A DNA stretch of 64,000 bases from Paenibacillus montanisoli (GTDB lineage Bacteria > Bacillota > Bacilli > Paenibacillales > Paenibacillaceae), in NCBI RefSeq assembly GCF_003268025.1, contig NZ_QLUW01000001.1, positions 124,001-188,000 on the forward strand, written 5' to 3'. A program made the position numbers and the translations under genes. Below, in pieces: positions 7,852 through 17,515 of this stretch. The notes beneath the pieces were generated by a model. It made no database searches, had not been told where the DNA came from, and was given only the letters and a program-made list of their open reading frames with translations. How positions within the stretch are numbered: the first letter of the stretch is position 1; the number at the start of each line of letters is the position of its first letter.

Positions 7852-8810
7852 GCAGCGCCGCACTTGAGAAAACTTCCGGCACAGCGCCGAATTTGGGCAT
7901 GGAGAAGCGTCCCGACGGGCCTTGGAAAACGGCCTGGAAGAAATTCCGCATCAATCCGTTTGCGGTAGCTGGACTTGTCATTCTTGCAATCTTCGTCGTT
8001 GCTGCGATTTGCGCCAAATGGATCTCGCCTCATGATCCTACGCGCATCGATATGATGTTTCCGAATTTGCCTGCGGGGTCGAAGGGCCATCCGCTCGGAA
8101 CGGACGAGCTCGGCAGAGACATCTTGTCCAGACTGCTGTACAGCAGCCGGATCTCGCTGACGGTTGGCTTCGCGGTCGCAATTGTATCCGTTTTCATCGG
8201 CACGCTGGTAGGTGCTTTTGCGGGTTATTTCGGCGGCTGGGTCGATACGATCTCCATGCGGTTCGTTGACGTGATGAACTCCATTCCGACGCTGTTCCTG
8301 AACATTTTGATTCTTGCGATCTTCGGATCGAAGATGTCGTATATGATTCTCGTTCTTGCCTTTACGAGCTGGATGGGGGTAGCGCGGCTCGTGCGCGGCA
8401 CCTACTTGCAGCTGCGTGAAATGCAGTATGTAGAGGCCGCGAAGGCGACCGGCGTATCCAATCTCGGCATTATTTTCCGCCATCTGCTCCGGAACGCTTC
8501 GGCACCGATCATCGTAACCGCGACACTTATGGTGGGCGGCGCTATTTTAAGTGAATCGGCGCTTTCCTATCTCGGGCTCGGCGTTCAAACGCCGGATACG
8601 AGCTGGGGGCTGATGCTCAGCAACGCGCAGGAGTTTATGCTGACCGACCCGATGCAGGCGGTTTATCCGGGTCTGTGCATCCTGATCGTCGTGCTGGCCG
8701 TCAACTTTATCGGCGATGGCATCCGCGACGGCTTGGATCCTAGGAAGACTACGATTCCGCAAAGGAGGCTGGCGGCATGGCGGAAAAAATTCTCCAAATC
8801 CGGAATCTGA
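7848..8810 (+). CDS. oppC: Oligopeptide ABC transporter permease OppC
   Basis: The partner permease, 320 residues, with a cytosolic N-terminal tail of about 45 residues before the first membrane segment, the OppC_N feature. The motif HPLGTDELGRDILSRLLYSS and the coupling loop YVEAAKATGVSNLGIIFRHL are diagnostic. It heterodimerises with OppB to form the peptide channel. The 3' end overlaps oppD by 34 bases. Confidence 0.93.
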   Translation: MSSAALEKTSGTAPNLGMEKRPDGPWKTAWKKFRINPFAVAGLVILAIFVVAAICAKWISPHDPTRIDMMFPNLPAGSKGHPLGTDELGRDILSRLLYSSRISLTVGFAVAIVSVFIGTLVGAFAGYFGGWVDTISMRFVDVMNSIPTLFLNILILAIFGSKMSYMILVLAFTSWMGVARLVRGTYLQLREMQYVEAAKATGVSNLGIIFRHLLRNASAPIIVTATLMVGGAILSESALSYLGLGVQTPDTSWGLMLSNAQEFMLTDPMQAVYPGLCILIVVLAVNFIGDGIRDGLDPRKTTIPQRRLAAWRKKFSKSGI

Positions 8811-9847
8811 CGACAGGCTTCATGTCGGAGAAAGGCCTGGCCAAAGCGACGGACCGCGTTTCGATCGAGCTGGAGAAAGGGCAAACGCTTTGTATCGTCG
8901 GCGAATCCGGCAGCGGCAAGAGCGTCACCGCGATGTCCGTCATGCGGCTCATCGATTATGCGGGCGGCATCATTGCGGACGGCGAGGTGCTGTTTAACGG
9001 GCAGGATCTGGTCAAGAAGAAGCAAAGCGAGATGCTGAAGATTCGCGGCAATTTGATTACGATGATCTTCCAGGATCCGATGTCGGCGCTCAATCCGGTC
9101 TTTACGGTAGGCGACCAGATTTCCGAGGCGCTGCGCATCCATAAAGGCTTGAAGAAGCAGGAAGCATGGATGCAAAGCATCGATATGCTGCGCCGCGTCG
9201 GCATTCCGGCGCCGGAAATCCGGGTTAAGCAGTATCCGTATGAGCTGTCCGGAGGGATGTGTCAGCGTGTCGTCATTGCCATGGCGCTAGCGTGCAACCC
9301 GGAGCTATTGATCGCGGATGAGCCGACGACGGCGCTCGACGTGACGGTGCAGGCGCAAATTCTTGACCTGCTGCTTCAATTGAAGAATGAATTCCGCATG
9401 TCGATGCTTCTTATTACCCATGACATGGGCGTAGCGGCGGAGGTGGCGGACCGCATCGCGGTCATGTACGCAGGCACGGTGGTGGAAGAGGGCACGGTGC
9501 GGGAGATCTTCGAGCAGCCGCGCCATCCGTACACGATCGGGCTGCTGAAGTCCATCCCGGGCCTTGAAGGCGAACGCGGCGGCGAGCTGTACACGATCAA
9601 AGGCTCGATTCCGCCGCTTAGCCAGCTGCCAAAGGGCTGCCGCTTCCATCCGCGTTGCCCGTACGCGATGGACATTTGCCGGCATAAGGAGCCTGAGATG
9701 CATGAGTCGCCAACCGGTCATAAGGCGGCATGCTTCCTGGATGAGGCGGACGGCTCCGATCCAAGACCGGGCGCTGCGAAGAGCCAGGAAACGAAATCGG
9801 CGGCGAAAGTGACAATCAGAAGCATGTCGGAGGTGGCACAATCATGA
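8777..9847 (+). CDS. oppD: Oligopeptide ABC transporter ATPase OppD
   Basis: ATP-binding subunit, 356 residues, energising peptide uptake. Walker A GESGSGKS, signature LSGGMCQRV, Walker [13 protein letters not shown] and switch His in LLITHDMG are all present. The C-terminal oligo_HPY region contains [20 protein letters not shown], whose cysteines resemble the iron-sulfur or metal motif seen in this family. AAAGGAGG lies eight bases before the ATG, within the end of oppC. It pairs with OppF. Confidence 0.93.
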   Translation: MAEKILQIRNLTTGFMSEKGLAKATDRVSIELEKGQTLCIVGESGSGKSVTAMSVMRLIDYAGGIIADGEVLFNGQDLVKKKQSEMLKIRGNLITMIFQDPMSALNPVFTVGDQISEALRIHKGLKKQEAWMQSIDMLRRVGIPAPEIRVKQYPYELSGGMCQRVVIAMALACNPELLIADEPTTALDVTVQAQILDLLLQLKNEFRMSMLLITHDMGVAAEVADRIAVMYAGTVVEEGTVREIFEQPRHPYTIGLLKSIPGLEGERGGELYTIKGSIPPLSQLPKGCRFHPRCPYAMDICRHKEPEMHESPTGHKAACFLDEADGSDPRPGAAKSQETKSAAKVTIRSMSEVAQS

Positions 9848-10836
9848 GCAGCCAAAGCCAAGTTCAGAGCCCGTATTTGATTGAAGCCTCTAATGTGAAA
9901 AAATACTTCCCGATTAAGAGCGGGCTGCTTAGCCGGGTCGTAGGGCAAGTCAAGGCGATCGACGATGTGTCGTTCGGCATTCGGGCCGGGGAAACGTTCG
10001 GACTTGTCGGCGAGTCCGGCTGCGGCAAATCGACGCTGGCGCGCGTGCTGCTTAATTTGAAGCGGGCGACCGCAGGAGAAATCAAGTTCGAGGGCCGGAA
10101 TATTGGGGAGCTGAGCGGCGGCGAGCTGCGCCGGCTTCGCGAAGAGATGCAAATTATTTTCCAGGATCCGTTCGGCTCCTTGAATCCGCGATTCCTCGTC
10201 CGCGATTTGATCGGCGAGCCGCTTAAGGTCCACCGCAAGCTGTCGGCCAAAGAAATCGACGAGCGCGTCGTTGAGCTGATGGAGTTGGTTGGACTAGACG
10301 CATCGCGCCGTAACCGCTATCCGCATGAGTTTTCCGGCGGGCAGCGGCAGCGGATCGGCATTGCCCGGGCAATAGCGCTGAATCCGAAGTTCATCGTAGC
10401 CGATGAAGCGGTGTCTGCCCTCGACGTTTCCGTACAGTCGCAGGTGCTTAACCTGATGATGAAGCTGCAGAAGGAGCTGGGCCTCACCTACTTGTTCATC
10501 GCGCACGGCCTCAACGTCGTCCGGCACATTTCCGACCGCGTCGGCGTCATGTATCTGGGCCAAATGGTCGAGGTCGGGCCGACGGAGGAGCTGTTCGCCA
10601 AGCCGCTGCATCCGTATACTTCGGTGCTGCTGTCCGCTATTCCGAAGCCGACGGCCGACCGCAAAGAGGAACGGATCATTTTGCAGGGAGACGTGCCTTC
10701 GCCGGCCAATCCGCCGTCGGGCTGCCGGTTCCATCCGCGCTGCCCGTACGCGCAGGACCGCTGCAAGACCGAGCAGCCGCTGCTTCGCGCGGCCGTGAAT
10801 CAACGGCAGGTTGCCTGCCATTACCCGCTAGGTTAA
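9844..10836 (+). CDS. oppF: Oligopeptide ABC transporter ATPase OppF
   Basis: The second ATPase, 330 residues, with Walker [10 protein letters not shown], signature [14 protein letters not shown], Walker [13 protein letters not shown] and the C-terminal Cys-containing [15 protein letters not shown]. The switch loop reads IAHGLNVV rather than the more common SHDL, keeping the His. It overlaps oppD by four bases and closes the operon at a strong terminator. Confidence 0.93.
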   Translation: MSSQSQVQSPYLIEASNVKKYFPIKSGLLSRVVGQVKAIDDVSFGIRAGETFGLVGESGCGKSTLARVLLNLKRATAGEIKFEGRNIGELSGGELRRLREEMQIIFQDPFGSLNPRFLVRDLIGEPLKVHRKLSAKEIDERVVELMELVGLDASRRNRYPHEFSGGQRQRIGIARAIALNPKFIVADEAVSALDVSVQSQVLNLMMKLQKELGLTYLFIAHGLNVVRHISDRVGVMYLGQMVEVGPTEELFAKPLHPYTSVLLSAIPKPTADRKEERIILQGDVPSPANPPSGCRFHPRCPYAQDRCKTEQPLLRAAVNQRQVACHYPLG

Positions 10837-10838
10837 TC

Positions 10839-10880
10839 AAAGAGTCTGGACAGGCCCGTGCCTGTTCAGACTCTTTTTTT
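10839..10880 (+). terminator. Terminator of the opp operon
   Basis: A long stem (AAAGAGTCTGGACAGGC with GCCTGTTCAGACTCTTT, CCGT loop) followed by a T run, immediately after the oppF stop. Confidence 0.92.
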
Positions 10881-10954
10881 GATAAAGCCGCAGGCAAAAT
10901 TAACTATTGCGGCGATAGGCGCAAACAAGCGATACTTGTTTATATAAAACGAGC

Positions 10955-11057
10955 GTTGAACTAAAGGACAGCCGGGAACAAAGCGCAGTGGGCGAAGTCG
11001 TTAACAACGATCCGTACGCGCAGAGGTCGCGTTCTTGAAGCTATTCTTTAGTTCAAC
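10955..11057. repeat. 103-base inverted-repeat element, possible MITE or structured RNA
   Basis: The ends GTTGAACTAAAGGA and TTCTTTAGTTCAAC are inverted copies (14 pairs with one G-T). Inside, AGCCGGGAAC can pair with GTTCTTGAAGCT, and TCGTT-AAC-AACGA forms a small hairpin, so the whole element folds as one long stem with inner branches. It contains no ORF and no ribosome site. Either a short terminal-inverted-repeat element or a cis-acting RNA upstream of the helicase gene would fit. Confidence 0.55.
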
Positions 11058-11068
11058 TTAGGCAGAAT

Positions 11069-11098
11069 TCCCTCCCGCTGACGGCGAGAGGGATTTTA
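11069..11098 (+). terminator. Terminator-like hairpin upstream of the helicase gene
   Basis: TCCCTC and GAGGGA close a stem extended by CGC/GCG around a TGACG loop, followed by TTTT. It lies 12 bases after the inverted-repeat element and 33 before the helicase start, so it may end an unseen transcript or act as an attenuator for the helicase. Confidence 0.5.
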
Positions 11099-11130
11099 AT
11101 GTTTGATCGAATGGAAGGAAATGGGCGGAT

Positions 11131-13434
11131 ATGTCGGCTACATCGGATTTTTTTGCACGTAAAAAAGAAGAGCTCGGCGTTGTGCTGAACGAGGTGCAGA
11201 AGCAGGCGGTGCTTCATACGGAGGGAGCGCTGCTGCTGCTTGCCTCGCCGGGGTCGGGGAAGACGACGACGATCATCATGCGCATCGGCTACTTGATCGA
11301 GGTGAAACGGGTGCATCCTTCGCGGATTAAGGCCGTTACGTTCAGCAAAGCCTCCGCGCTGGATATGAAAGACCGGTTCAGCCGGTTTTTCCCGGAGCAG
11401 CCTACGGGCAGCGTCGATTTCTCGACGATCCACAGTCTGGCGTTCGAAGTGATGAGGGAATATTTGCGGCACAACCGCATGTCCTTTCAAATCATCGAAG
11501 GCGCCGTAGAGACAGAAGAGGGCGAGGGTGAAAGCGAAGGGGTATTCGACGTGAACAATCCCCCTCTTCATAAGAAGCTGATATTGCGGGATATCTATCG
11601 GAAGGTTCGAGGCGACAACATCACGGAAGAGCAAATGGAGGAGCTGACGACCTACATCAGCTTCATCAAGAATAAGCTTGTGCCCGAGGCGGAATGGGGC
11701 GGCGTCAAGTGCGAGATTCAAGACGCGCCTCTTATCCTGAAAGAATATGAAGCGTTCAAGCGATCGCGCGGCGACAAGCTGCTGGTTGATTATGACGATA
11801 TGCTCGTCATCGCCAACCGGGCGCTGGAGCAGAGCAACGAGCTGCTATGGAAGTACCAGAACAAGTTCGATTACGTGCTCACGGACGAAAGTCAGGATAC
11901 CTCGCTGGTGCAGCACGCGATTATCGAGAAGCTTGTAAGACGGCACGGCTGCCTGTGCGTCGTAGCCGACGACGATCAAAGCATCTATACTTGGCGCGCG
12001 GCCGAACCGCAATATTTGCTCGATTTCAAACAGGTGTATCCGGATGCGGCGATTTTGAAAATGGAACAGAATTACCGCTCCTCCCGGAACATCGTCAGCA
12101 TCGCGAACCGGTTCATCAAGCGCAACCGCAACCGTTACGACAAAAATATGTTTACTCGCAATCCGGGCAGCAGACCGATCCAAATCAAGAACCTGGCCGA
12201 TTATAAAGTTCAAGCCAAATACGTCGCGGATAAGGTAGCCTTGATCGAGAATTTGCGGGAAGCCGCCGTGCTTTACCGCAACAACTCGTCGTCGATTGCG
12301 CTGATGAATGAGTTTGACCGCAGAGGCATTCCATTCTATATGAAGGACGGCGACAACCGCTTCTTTTCCCACTGGATTTTGGAGGATATCCTCAATTTCA
12401 TGCGGATGGCGTATACGGACAAGCGGCCGGATTTGCTGGAGAAGATTCATACCAAGCTGAACGGGTATATTACCAAAACGCAAATGGCTGCTCTGGCCCG
12501 CATTCAGAACAATGAGTCGGTGTTCGACAATTTGATCCGCTACGTGCCGCTGCAAGACTATCAACCGAAGCAGCTGACCGAGTGCAAGGAGACATTCGCG
12601 ACGATGCGGGAGACGGCTCCCCGTTCGGCGATCCGGACGATCAGGTACAAGCTGGGCTACGAGAGAGCGCTGGAAAAAATGTGCGAGCGGCTCGGTTTCC
12701 GCAAAGAGAACCTGATCGGCATTCTGAACACGCTCGAAGATATTGCGGACGGACTCGAAACGCTTGAGGATTTCGCGAGCCGGCTGAAGTATCTCGAGGC
12801 GGTGATGAAGGCGTCCAAGCGCAACAAGAAGACGAACGCCGTCACGTTCTCCACGCTTCATAGCGCGAAAGGATTGGAGTTTGAGCGCGTCTATATGATT
12901 GATCTGATCGACGGCATCATTCCGTCCAATGACGATATGAAGAAGGTAGACGGAGAGGCATCGCCGGAGATGGAGGAAGCGGTCCGGCTATTCTATGTCG
13001 GCATGACGCGGGCGAAGGAGCTGCTAGTTCTATTGACATATGGGAATCGTGACGGAGAAGAGGTCAAGGAATCCCAGTTCTTGACGGCCGTTCGCCATCT
13101 TCAGGCTCCGATTGGAAGCGAGCGGGCACCGGTTGCAGCAGCGGCCGAAGGGGGCTCCGCCCGCACGCCGGAAGCTGCCGCGCGGCGGCATAAGAAGGCG
13201 GAGGGGACCGTTACGATTACCGAAGGAACCGCAAAGTCGTTCGTACCGCCCAACCCGAATGCGCTTAAAAGCTTTGCTGACCTGCAGCCCGGCGAGCGGC
13301 TGAAACACCGGGTTTTCGGCGGAGGGGAACTGGTTGCCTTGGACCGGGACTTCATCGAGATCCGCTTCACGACGGGCATCCGCAAGCTGTCCGCAGCCGC
13401 ATGTCTTGAGATGGGGCTGCTGGAGCTGGAATAG
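11131..13434 (+). CDS. UvrD/PcrA-family superfamily 1 DNA helicase, YjcD-like
   Basis: A 3'-5' SF1 helicase of 767 residues. Motifs in order: Q-motif LNEVQKQAVLH, Walker A ASPGSGKTTTI, motif Ia VTFSKASALDM, Walker B VLTDESQDTS, motif III DDDQSIYTWRAAEP, motif IV EQNYRSS, motif V TLHSAKGLEFERV, motif VI RLFYVGMTRAKELL. The C-terminus has the small Tudor-like KHRVFGGGELVALDRDFIEI module that binds partners in PcrA. Length and overall character resemble B. subtilis YjcD rather than PcrA, which normally sits beside ligA; here the neighbours are unrelated. Likely roles are repair or replication-fork clearance. Confidence 0.9.
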   Translation: MSATSDFFARKKEELGVVLNEVQKQAVLHTEGALLLLASPGSGKTTTIIMRIGYLIEVKRVHPSRIKAVTFSKASALDMKDRFSRFFPEQPTGSVDFSTIHSLAFEVMREYLRHNRMSFQIIEGAVETEEGEGESEGVFDVNNPPLHKKLILRDIYRKVRGDNITEEQMEELTTYISFIKNKLVPEAEWGGVKCEIQDAPLILKEYEAFKRSRGDKLLVDYDDMLVIANRALEQSNELLWKYQNKFDYVLTDESQDTSLVQHAIIEKLVRRHGCLCVVADDDQSIYTWRAAEPQYLLDFKQVYPDAAILKMEQNYRSSRNIVSIANRFIKRNRNRYDKNMFTRNPGSRPIQIKNLADYKVQAKYVADKVALIENLREAAVLYRNNSSSIALMNEFDRRGIPFYMKDGDNRFFSHWILEDILNFMRMAYTDKRPDLLEKIHTKLNGYITKTQMAALARIQNNESVFDNLIRYVPLQDYQPKQLTECKETFATMRETAPRSAIRTIRYKLGYERALEKMCERLGFRKENLIGILNTLEDIADGLETLEDFASRLKYLEAVMKASKRNKKTNAVTFSTLHSAKGLEFERVYMIDLIDGIIPSNDDMKKVDGEASPEMEEAVRLFYVGMTRAKELLVLLTYGNRDGEEVKESQFLTAVRHLQAPIGSERAPVAAAAEGGSARTPEAAARRHKKAEGTVTITEGTAKSFVPPNPNALKSFADLQPGERLKHRVFGGGELVALDRDFIEIRFTTGIRKLSAAACLEMGLLELE

Positions 13435-13564
13435 TAACATACCAGCGGGCTATGGCAAACGGCAACGGGTACGAGAGTTGTCTTCTTTTTTGGACGGTTG
13501 GCGCATAAGCTAGCTTGGAGAGTAGGGATGCGAAAGACCGTGCCAACGAAAGGAGGCCGCCCGC

Positions 13565-14443
13565 ATGCGCAAATGGGGACGACGGGGCTGGCGAAGCAGC
13601 GGCAGGCGGCGCCGCGCGCCCGGCAAGCGAATGAGCAGGCGGAAGCTGCTGCTCCTGCTAATGCTGCTGTTTATTTTGTTCTTCTCTCAGACCTTCATCT
13701 TTGTCGAGCGCAATCTGCAAGGCCCGCTCATGGCTGTTGCGAAGGTGCGCGTCAAGCAGGTGGCTACTCAGGCGATCAATAAAGCGATAACCGAGCAGGT
13801 CGCGGGGCAGTCCAACGCGGATAAGCTGATTGATTGGAAAACCAATGCCAGCGGCAAGGTTTCGGGGTTCATGCTAAACTATGCCGAGCATATGCGGATT
13901 ACGTCGGAGACGATCGGTACCGTGCAAACGACGCTAAACAAGATGGGGGATATTCCGGAGCGGATTCCGCTCGGCCAAGCGCTTGGCAGCGCCATTATCG
14001 CCTCGTTCGGTCCCCGAATTCCGGTGAAATTCGAGCCGATCGGCGCGGTGAAGGTCGATCTCAATACGAGGCAGAAGGATGCCGGCATCAATATGATTCT
14101 CGTCGAGGTCTATATGCACATCGTGGCGGAGGTCTCGATCATTATTCCGTTCGATACCCAGCCGGAGCTTGTCGAAACGGAAATTCCGATCTCGTATCTG
14201 CTCGTTGTCGGCGACGTGCCGATGTACTATTACGATAATAAAGGCAATCCTGTCGGCGAATCGGCGCCTACCGCACCGAATATTTCGCTGCCGATGGAGC
14301 AGGGACAAAGCGGCGTTACGACGCCGACGGAGGACCAAAGCGCTGATGAGAATTCCGGCGGCGAGGATGCCGGAAGCGATGCCGGAAGCGAGGATGCGGG
14401 CAGCGAAGACGGCGAAGCCGCGCCGGAGAGTAGCGGGGAATAG
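13565..14443 (+). CDS. yunB: Sporulation protein YunB
   Basis: A 292-residue protein with a very basic N-terminus (RRGWRSSGRRRRAPGKRMSR) followed by one membrane segment LLLLLMLLFILFFSQTFIF and an extracytoplasmic domain with the YunB hallmark strings QAINKAITEQV and SYLLVVGDVPMYYYDNKGN. In B. subtilis the gene is expressed in the mother cell and contributes to spore formation; the exact role is unclear. The last 70 residues are an acidic Gly/Ser/Glu tail longer than in Bacillus. It lies beside lytH, as in B. subtilis, though here the two genes converge on a shared terminator. Confidence 0.88.
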   Translation: MRKWGRRGWRSSGRRRRAPGKRMSRRKLLLLLMLLFILFFSQTFIFVERNLQGPLMAVAKVRVKQVATQAINKAITEQVAGQSNADKLIDWKTNASGKVSGFMLNYAEHMRITSETIGTVQTTLNKMGDIPERIPLGQALGSAIIASFGPRIPVKFEPIGAVKVDLNTRQKDAGINMILVEVYMHIVAEVSIIIPFDTQPELVETEIPISYLLVVGDVPMYYYDNKGNPVGESAPTAPNISLPMEQGQSGVTTPTEDQSADENSGGEDAGSDAGSEDAGSEDGEAAPESSGE

Positions 14444-14481
14444 AAAAAAAAGAGCGCTTATCGCGGGGATAAGCGCTCTTT
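14444..14481. terminator. Bidirectional terminator between yunB and lytH
   Basis: AAAGAGCGCTTATC pairs with GGATAAGCGCTCTTT around GCGG; A/T runs on both sides let it serve both convergent genes. Confidence 0.9.
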
Positions 14482-14489
14482 GGCCTTGA

Positions 14490-15503
14490 TTACTTCTTGC
14501 GCATCCGGCGGCGTTCGTCCCGTTCCCACTGCTTCAGCATAGGATACGGATCGAAGGACCATTCCACCAGCCCGCGGTCACGATAGATCCCGTAATGCAG
14601 ATGCGGCGGGAATTTACCCGATGTTCCGGGCTTGCCATAGCCTGAGCTGCCCACCCAGCCGACAACTTGGCCGGGTTTAACGATGCTGCCGACGGCTAAT
14701 GTCTTGTCATAGCCGGACAGATGCGCATAATAATGATAGTAATTATTGAGGTCGCGGATACCAAGGCGCCAGCCCCCATACGGGTTCCAGCCCTTCACCT
14801 CGATAATGCCGTAGCAGGTGCTGCGCACAGGCACGCCATGATTGGCGAAAATATCGGTCCCCTCGTGGATCCTATAGCCTCCCCAGCTGCGGCGAGTACC
14901 CCATGTTCCTCTGTAGGAATAGTTGGTCCCGATCGGGACCGGAAACGCATGCTCGAACAAATCCAGCTTTCCGAATGTTTCATAGATGCGGGCAAACTGG
15001 CGGATTCGCTGTACCGCCCTTGTGTTATGGTAATACTGCCATAGCCCGATCGAAAAATCATCCTCTTCCGTGCCGTATTGCATGAAACGATTGGCAACAG
15101 AATACAGTAAATCTGTGTCATTCGTGCGAATCGCACGCCCGTCGCCGTCACCGTCAACGCCAAGTCCTTTGAACCACCTAATCGAAGCGGGCGTCTCGTC
15201 CCCGCTGTCGGGGTTAAGTACGCCGGCCCAATCGCTATCCGTCATAAACACGCTGATATATTGCCCCAGCTGTTCACGGGTTTTGGGCCTTGCTTTTGTA
15301 ATTGTCCTCTCATACTGGTCGACGGCTGCAAGACGGTACCAAGGAATGCGGGTAACGATGCTTATTTCATCGTATAGAACTCTTCTTTTGGCATAGGCAT
15401 CTTGCTCCGGCGCAGTGCCTTTCGCATCCGCGTAAACCGGGGTGCACTGCAGAAGCCCTGCCACCGCCAACACTGCCACTAGGCGTTTTCCAATTGATCT
15501 CAG
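14490..15503 (-). CDS. lytH: Spore-associated M23 peptidase LytH (YunA-like)
   Basis: A secreted zinc endopeptidase; B. subtilis LytH is an L-Ala-D-Glu peptidase made in the mother cell that produces single L-Ala side chains in spore cortex. The C-terminal LytM domain shows the zinc ligands in HEGTDIFA and the PHLHYG motif. A hydrophobic N-terminal segment (KRLVAVLAVAGLLQ) acts as signal or anchor. The start is uncertain: GGAGG at 15513-15517 points to CTG 15501-15503, while GTG 15519-15521 and far upstream ATG codons lack a site. The neighbours yunB and lipA match Bacillus gene order, supporting the assignment. Confidence 0.85.
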   Translation of the reverse strand: MRSIGKRLVAVLAVAGLLQCTPVYADAKGTAPEQDAYAKRRVLYDEISIVTRIPWYRLAAVDQYERTITKARPKTREQLGQYISVFMTDSDWAGVLNPDSGDETPASIRWFKGLGVDGDGDGRAIRTNDTDLLYSVANRFMQYGTEEDDFSIGLWQYYHNTRAVQRIRQFARIYETFGKLDLFEHAFPVPIGTNYSYRGTWGTRRSWGGYRIHEGTDIFANHGVPVRSTCYGIIEVKGWNPYGGWRLGIRDLNNYYHYYAHLSGYDKTLAVGSIVKPGQVVGWVGSSGYGKPGTSGKFPPHLHYGIYRDRGLVEWSFDPYPMLKQWERDERRRMRKK

Positions 15504-15615
15504 CTGTATCAGCCTCCACACGCAACAACTCGCAGTCCAACATGTTGATTCCGGCACAATGTCCGAAATGGGTGCAATTGGTGTGAACTGCCCTGCTGTT
15601 ATGGTTTGCAAATCA

Positions 15616-15643
15616 TTGGTTTTTATCCGAAACATGCTATAAT
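15616..15643 (+). promoter_or_regulatory. Predicted SigA promoter of lipA-yutD
   Basis: TTGGTT and an extended -10 TGCTATAAT with a 16-base spacer, 37 bases upstream of the lipA start. Confidence 0.65.
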
Positions 15644-15679
15644 AAGACGCAGAGATTACAGAAAGCAGGTACACCTCTC

Positions 15680-16576
15680 ATGAAGACAAAGAATACCGAG
15701 CGGGCACCAAAGCCCGATTGGCTTCGAATAAAATTAGCGACTGGCGGCAACTATGCCGAAATTAAAGACATGATGCGCACCAAAACCTTGCATACCGTAT
15801 GCGAGGAAGCGCGTTGTCCGAATATTTACGAATGCTGGGCGAACCGGACGGCAACGTTCATGATTCTCGGCGATATTTGCACGCGGGCTTGCCGCTTTTG
15901 CGCGGTGAAGACCGGCATGCCGACCGAGCTGGACTTGCAGGAGCCGGAACGCGTCGCGGAGGCCGCGGAGCAAATGGGTCTCAGGCATTGCGTCGTAACC
16001 TCGGTTGCGCGCGATGATTTGGCCGATGGAGGGGCGATGATCTTCGTTGAGACGATCAAAGCGATCCGCAAGAAGCTGCCGCTGTGCAGCGTCGAAGTGC
16101 TGATACCGGACTTTATGGGCAACTGGGACGCGCTGCAGGCGGTTATGGATGCCGAGCCGGATATTTTGAATCACAATATTGAAACCGTTGCACGGCTTTC
16201 GAATCGCGTACGCGCCAAGGCAAAATACGCGCGTTCAATGGAGCTGCTTAAGCGCGCCAAGGAAATGAAACCGAACATTCCGACGAAATCGAGCATTATG
16301 CTCGGCGTTGGCGAAGAATGGGACGAAATTTTGCAGGCGATGGACGATTTGCGCGCGGTGGATTGCAATATTTTGACGCTGGGTCAATATTTGCAGCCAT
16401 CGCCGAGCCATCTTCCGATCCATCGGTACGTGCATCCGGATGAATTCAAGCAGTTGAAAGAAGAAGGCTTGAAACGCGGCTTCAGCCATGTGGAATCGGC
16501 ACCGCTTGTACGCAGCTCGTATCATGCGCATGAGCAGGTAAAATCCGCAGCGGCGGCGGAGACCGCATCCCTGTGA
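15680..16576 (+). CDS. lipA: Lipoyl synthase LipA
   Basis: Radical-SAM enzyme (298 residues) that inserts two sulfur atoms into octanoyl-protein to make the lipoyl cofactor of 2-oxoacid dehydrogenases and the glycine cleavage H protein. Both iron-sulfur clusters are visible: the auxiliary cluster [12 protein letters not shown] with its C-terminal serine ligand in VRSSYHA, and the radical-SAM cluster CTRACRFC. The order lipA-yutD is conserved in Bacillus. It is followed by yutD after 19 bases. Confidence 0.97.
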   Translation: MKTKNTERAPKPDWLRIKLATGGNYAEIKDMMRTKTLHTVCEEARCPNIYECWANRTATFMILGDICTRACRFCAVKTGMPTELDLQEPERVAEAAEQMGLRHCVVTSVARDDLADGGAMIFVETIKAIRKKLPLCSVEVLIPDFMGNWDALQAVMDAEPDILNHNIETVARLSNRVRAKAKYARSMELLKRAKEMKPNIPTKSSIMLGVGEEWDEILQAMDDLRAVDCNILTLGQYLQPSPSHLPIHRYVHPDEFKQLKEEGLKRGFSHVESAPLVRSSYHAHEQVKSAAAAETASL

Positions 16577-16595
16577 GAAGGAGTGAGAAGCAGAC

Positions 16596-17462
16596 TTGAT
16601 CCATATCAGCGGCAAAACCTACGAGTTAATTCATGAAAATAGAAACGGCTGGAATTTCGAAGCGTTTCGCGAGCGGTTCAGCGAAGTATTGGAACGTTAC
16701 GATTACGTGTTCGGTGATTGGGGATATAATCAGCTTCGGCTCAAGGGATTCTTTCGCGACAACCACCCCAAGGTGACGCGCGACACCGCATTCTCTTCGA
16801 TGACGGACTATATTAACGAGTACTGTAATTTCGGCTGTGCCTACTTTGTGCTGGAACGGCAGCCTGGCGGCTCCCGGTCGGGCGAAGACGGCGAGCTTTC
16901 CGACGATCATGACGGCGAGAGCTACGAAACGGCTGACGGCGTGGAAGCTTATGTAACCGCATCCCGTGCCGTGGCTGCCGGCCAGGCTAGCGATGCGCCG
17001 GCTTCGGAGTATCAGCAGGTGAAGTTTATGCCTCGCCACGAGCGGGATCAGCGCAGAGAGCAGCAGCGCAACAACAACCGCAAAGAAGCGGCGGCGAAGG
17101 GAGCCGAGCGGGAAATAGCGCGCGAGGGCCGCAAGCCGCAAGGCAAGGACAAGGAGCACGGCAAGCCTGCGCGGCAACAGCAGCATGAGCGTCCGGAGCG
17201 CGGGGAGCGTCACGACCGCGGCGAGCGTTCGGAGCGTGGGGAGCGACAAGACCGCGGCGATCGGCATGAGCGTCCGGAGCGCGCGGAGCGTCATGATCGC
17301 GGCGAGCATCGTGGGGATCGTCCTGAACGATCCGAGCGTAACCGCAATAAACGGAATCACTTTAACCAGAAGGCTCCTGTTGCGGCAACCTCGGAGCATC
17401 CTGCACACCCGCCTCAAGGGCGCGGCGGCAAGGACCAAGGACCGAAGCACGAACCCAAATAA
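16596..17462 (+). CDS. yutD: YutD-family protein with long charged repeat tail
   Basis: Residues 1-90 (ELIHENRNGWNFEAFRERFS ... FRDNHPKVTRD ... NEYCNFGCAYFVLERQ) match the YutD family, a small Bacillus protein of about 100 residues and unknown function. Here the protein is 288 residues: the rest is a disordered tail dominated by Arg, Glu, Asp, Gly and His, with imperfect repeats of the type ERGERHDRG from about residue 195 to 250. Such tails resemble those of RNA-binding proteins. It starts at TTG with AAGGAG about 12 bases before. It follows lipA in an operon and ends at a strong terminator. Confidence 0.85.
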   Translation: MIHISGKTYELIHENRNGWNFEAFRERFSEVLERYDYVFGDWGYNQLRLKGFFRDNHPKVTRDTAFSSMTDYINEYCNFGCAYFVLERQPGGSRSGEDGELSDDHDGESYETADGVEAYVTASRAVAAGQASDAPASEYQQVKFMPRHERDQRREQQRNNNRKEAAAKGAEREIAREGRKPQGKDKEHGKPARQQQHERPERGERHDRGERSERGERQDRGDRHERPERAERHDRGEHRGDRPERSERNRNKRNHFNQKAPVAATSEHPAHPPQGRGGKDQGPKHEPK

Positions 17463-17464
17463 CG

Positions 17465-17510
17465 AAAGCCTCCGTTACCTGCAGTGGATGCAGGTAACGG
17501 AGGCTTTTTT
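17465..17510. terminator. Terminator between yutD and the convergent ABC gene
   Basis: AAGCCTCCGTTACCTGCA pairs with TGCAGGTAACGGAGGCTT, followed by TTTT; an almost perfect long stem. Confidence 0.93.
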
Positions 17511-17515
17511 GTATG

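Noticed and set aside
17187..17330. Short direct repeats that could suggest a CRISPR array
   Set aside because: They are in-frame coding repeats of the YutD tail, without regular spacers.
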